Of a DNA stretch of 52,479 nucleotides, positions 51,316 to 52,479 are shown piece after piece. The position numbers and the translations under genes are program-made. The notes beneath the pieces are model-generated. The model searched no databases. It saw nothing but the letters and a program-made list of their open reading frames with translations, and was not told the DNA's origin. Position 1 is the first letter of the stretch; the number at the start of each line of letters is the position of its first letter. This DNA is from MGBC131033 sp910585655 (GTDB taxonomy: Bacteria; Bacillota; Clostridia; Lachnospirales; Lachnospiraceae). The DNA is taken from positions 1 through 52,479 of the forward strand of contig CATBCG010000060.1 in NCBI GenBank assembly GCA_949502025.1. Reading direction: 5' to 3'.

Positions 51316-52134
51316 ATGATTATTCAACACAACATGCCAGCGGCAAACACAAACAGGCAGTTGGGAATTACCAACTCCAGTCTTAGCAAGTCTACAGAGA
51401 AACTTTCTTCCGGTTACAGAGTTAACCGTGCAGCTGATGATGCAGCAGGTCTTTCCATTTCCGAAAAAATGCGTGGTCAGATTCGTGGTTTAAATCAGGC
51501 TTCTACCAATGCACAAGATGGTATTTCCTTAATTCAGACAGCAGAAGGTGCTTTAAATGAGGTACATTCTGTTTTACAGAGAATGAGAGAATTAACTGTT
51601 CAGGCAGCAAACGATACGTATGTAAGTGCTGACCGTGCAGCGATTGGAGAAGAGTTAGATCAGCTTCAGCAGGAAATTACCCGTATCGGTGAGACAACCG
51701 AGTTCAACACCATGAAACTGTTGAATGGTAGCTTTGCAGGAAAGTATTTCCAGATTGGTGCTAATACATCACAGGATATCAGCCTTACCATTTCATCTGT
51801 TAGTGCAGATGTATTAGGCGTAGCTGAGGCAAAGGATAATGTAGTAGATCATGAGACTGCTACTACTTATATTTCTACTGTAAATGCTGCTCTTACGACG
51901 GTATCCACTACCCGTTCTAAACTGGGTGCTGTTCAGAACCGTCTGGAGCATACGATTGCTAACTTGGATAATACATCCGAGAACTTACAGTCTGCAGAGT
52001 CCCGTATCCGTGACGTTAACATGGCAGATGAGATGGTTAACTACTCGAAGGATACTATCCTTCAGCAGGCAGCTCAGTCTATGTTGGCTCAGGCAAATCA
52101 GCAGACACAGGGTGTTTTGGCGTTGCTGCAGTAA
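51316..52134 (+). CDS. hag: Flagellin
   Basis: 272 aa, short flagellin with little variable domain. N-terminal D0/D1: MIIQHNMPAANTNRQLGITN and SSGYRVNRAADDAAGLSISEKMRGQIRGL, then QDGISLIQTAEGALNEVHSVLQRMRELTVQAAND; C-terminal D1/D0: LGAVQNRLEHTIANLDNTSENL and SRIRDVNMADEMVNYSKDTILQQAAQSMLAQANQ. The variable part (residues about 135-190) is reduced. Exported by the flagellar type III system, assisted by FliS. AAGGAGG before ATG. Codon choice is that of a highly expressed gene. Confidence 0.96.
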   Translation: MIIQHNMPAANTNRQLGITNSSLSKSTEKLSSGYRVNRAADDAAGLSISEKMRGQIRGLNQASTNAQDGISLIQTAEGALNEVHSVLQRMRELTVQAANDTYVSADRAAIGEELDQLQQEITRIGETTEFNTMKLLNGSFAGKYFQIGANTSQDISLTISSVSADVLGVAEAKDNVVDHETATTYISTVNAALTTVSTTRSKLGAVQNRLEHTIANLDNTSENLQSAESRIRDVNMADEMVNYSKDTILQQAAQSMLAQANQQTQGVLALLQ

Positions 52135-52150
52135 TCGTTTTAAGACAGAT

Positions 52151-52185
52151 GGGAAACTGGCTAAAAGCCAGTTTCCCTTTCTTTA
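52151..52185 (+). terminator. Intrinsic terminator of flagellin
   Basis: GGGAAACTGGCT pairs with AGCCAGTTTCCC over AAA (12 bp perfect), followed by TTTCTTT. Confidence 0.9.
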
Positions 52186-52192
52186 TCTGGAA

Positions 52193-52244
52193 GCAGCTGC
52201 TAGAACCAGGCAAATAGTTACTTGGTTCTGGCAACTGCTTTTTT
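52193..52244 (+). terminator. Second terminator-like hairpin after flagellin
   Basis: GCAG...TAGAACCA pairs with TGGTTCTGG...CTGC in a long stem with small bulges, followed by TTTTTT; a backup terminator, directly before repeat R1. Confidence 0.7.
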
Positions 52245-52312
52245 ATATAATAGGAAAGTTCTCCAAACTTCCCTATCATACAAAAAGCCCTCCGGGCAGG
52301 ATCGCACGGAGG
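52245..52312. repeat. Dispersed intergenic repeat R1, second full copy
   Basis: ATAATAGGAAAGTTCTCC, AAACTTCCCTATCATAC, AAAAAGCCCTCCGGGCAGGAT, then CGCACGG. It matches the copy at 25989 through about 60 bases with few changes. The rest of the window (52313-52479) has only a further hairpin, GGAATCTCA with TGAGATTCC at 52356-52378, and no gene visible. Confidence 0.75.
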
Positions 52313-52479
52313 TAGAACAGTAAAGATGGTTTGTTTCAATAGAATATAACTTCTCGGAATCTCAATGAATGAGATTCCAACCGAAGATTGACAACTGAAT
52401 ATCGTGCAGGAAAAGAAATTTGAGAAAAATGGACATAAACATTGGACATAGCGGGTACTATGCCTTGAAAAATCTTATG

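Noticed and set aside
52313..52479. Possible start of an rRNA or tRNA region at the window end
   Set aside because: Only a hairpin at 52356-52378 is visible; no rRNA or tRNA sequence could be recognised.

Overview
The window looks like chromosome of a motile, Gram-positive anaerobe of the class Clostridia, most likely a Lachnospiraceae member. This is inference from gene content: strong AGGAGG ribosome binding sites, sigma-A promoters, an infC-rpmI-rplT operon with an attenuated leader, FliW-CsrA control of flagellin, tandem flgK genes, a BspA-type leucine-rich repeat protein, and AAA/PD-(D/E)XK and Rpn-like proteins common in that family. No rRNA, phage, integrase, insertion sequence or CRISPR array was seen.

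Layout. 1-440: four tRNAs (Asp, Val, Leu, Arg) and a terminator. 544-5387: a permease fused to a degenerate ABC ATPase half, then purine and uracil NCS2 permeases, the first behind a structured leader. 5511-9790 (minus strand): topoisomerase IV-type parE-parC. 9885-16948: a LysR regulator divergent from an operon of an AbrB-type membrane protein, two esterase paralogues (one without its catalytic serine and histidine), and a CUT1 ABC importer lacking its ATPase. 17182-19585: a leucine-rich repeat surface protein split by a frameshift. 19688-24112: AAA/PD-(D/E)XK protein, prfC, and a sugar isomerase-like TIM barrel. 24231-25989: infC (AUU start), rpmI, rplT behind an L20-type leader. 26195-30977: a TrpXYZ-like ABC importer, an EamA exporter and a small membrane protein. 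31085-33464: tRNA-Leu and a secreted protein behind a sigma-D-like promoter and a candidate CsrA hairpin. 33595-37942: tRNA-Gln, greA, lysS, and two tandem Rpn-like genes, the first broken by a deletion. 38000-39055 (minus): ECF sigma factor and a DUF1622 membrane protein. 39389-40645: lysA. 40643-52134: late flagellar locus flgM-flgN-flgK-flgK2-flgL-fliW-csrA, flaG-fliD-fliS, a chaperone-like gene and flagellin.

How it works together. The flagellar block is a coherent sigma-D (SigD/FliA) regulon with three matches to TAAA-N15-GCCGATAt: before flgM, before flaG and before flagellin. The flagellin leader carries a hexaloop GGA hairpin like a CsrA site, fitting the fliW-csrA pair upstream. The same two signals precede the secreted protein gene at 31688, about 9 kb outside the flagellar block; this is the most interesting lead. 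Two families of short intergenic hairpin repeats recur after operons (near 5450, 17091, 24167, 25989-26145 and 52245), with copies that look like internal deletion derivatives.
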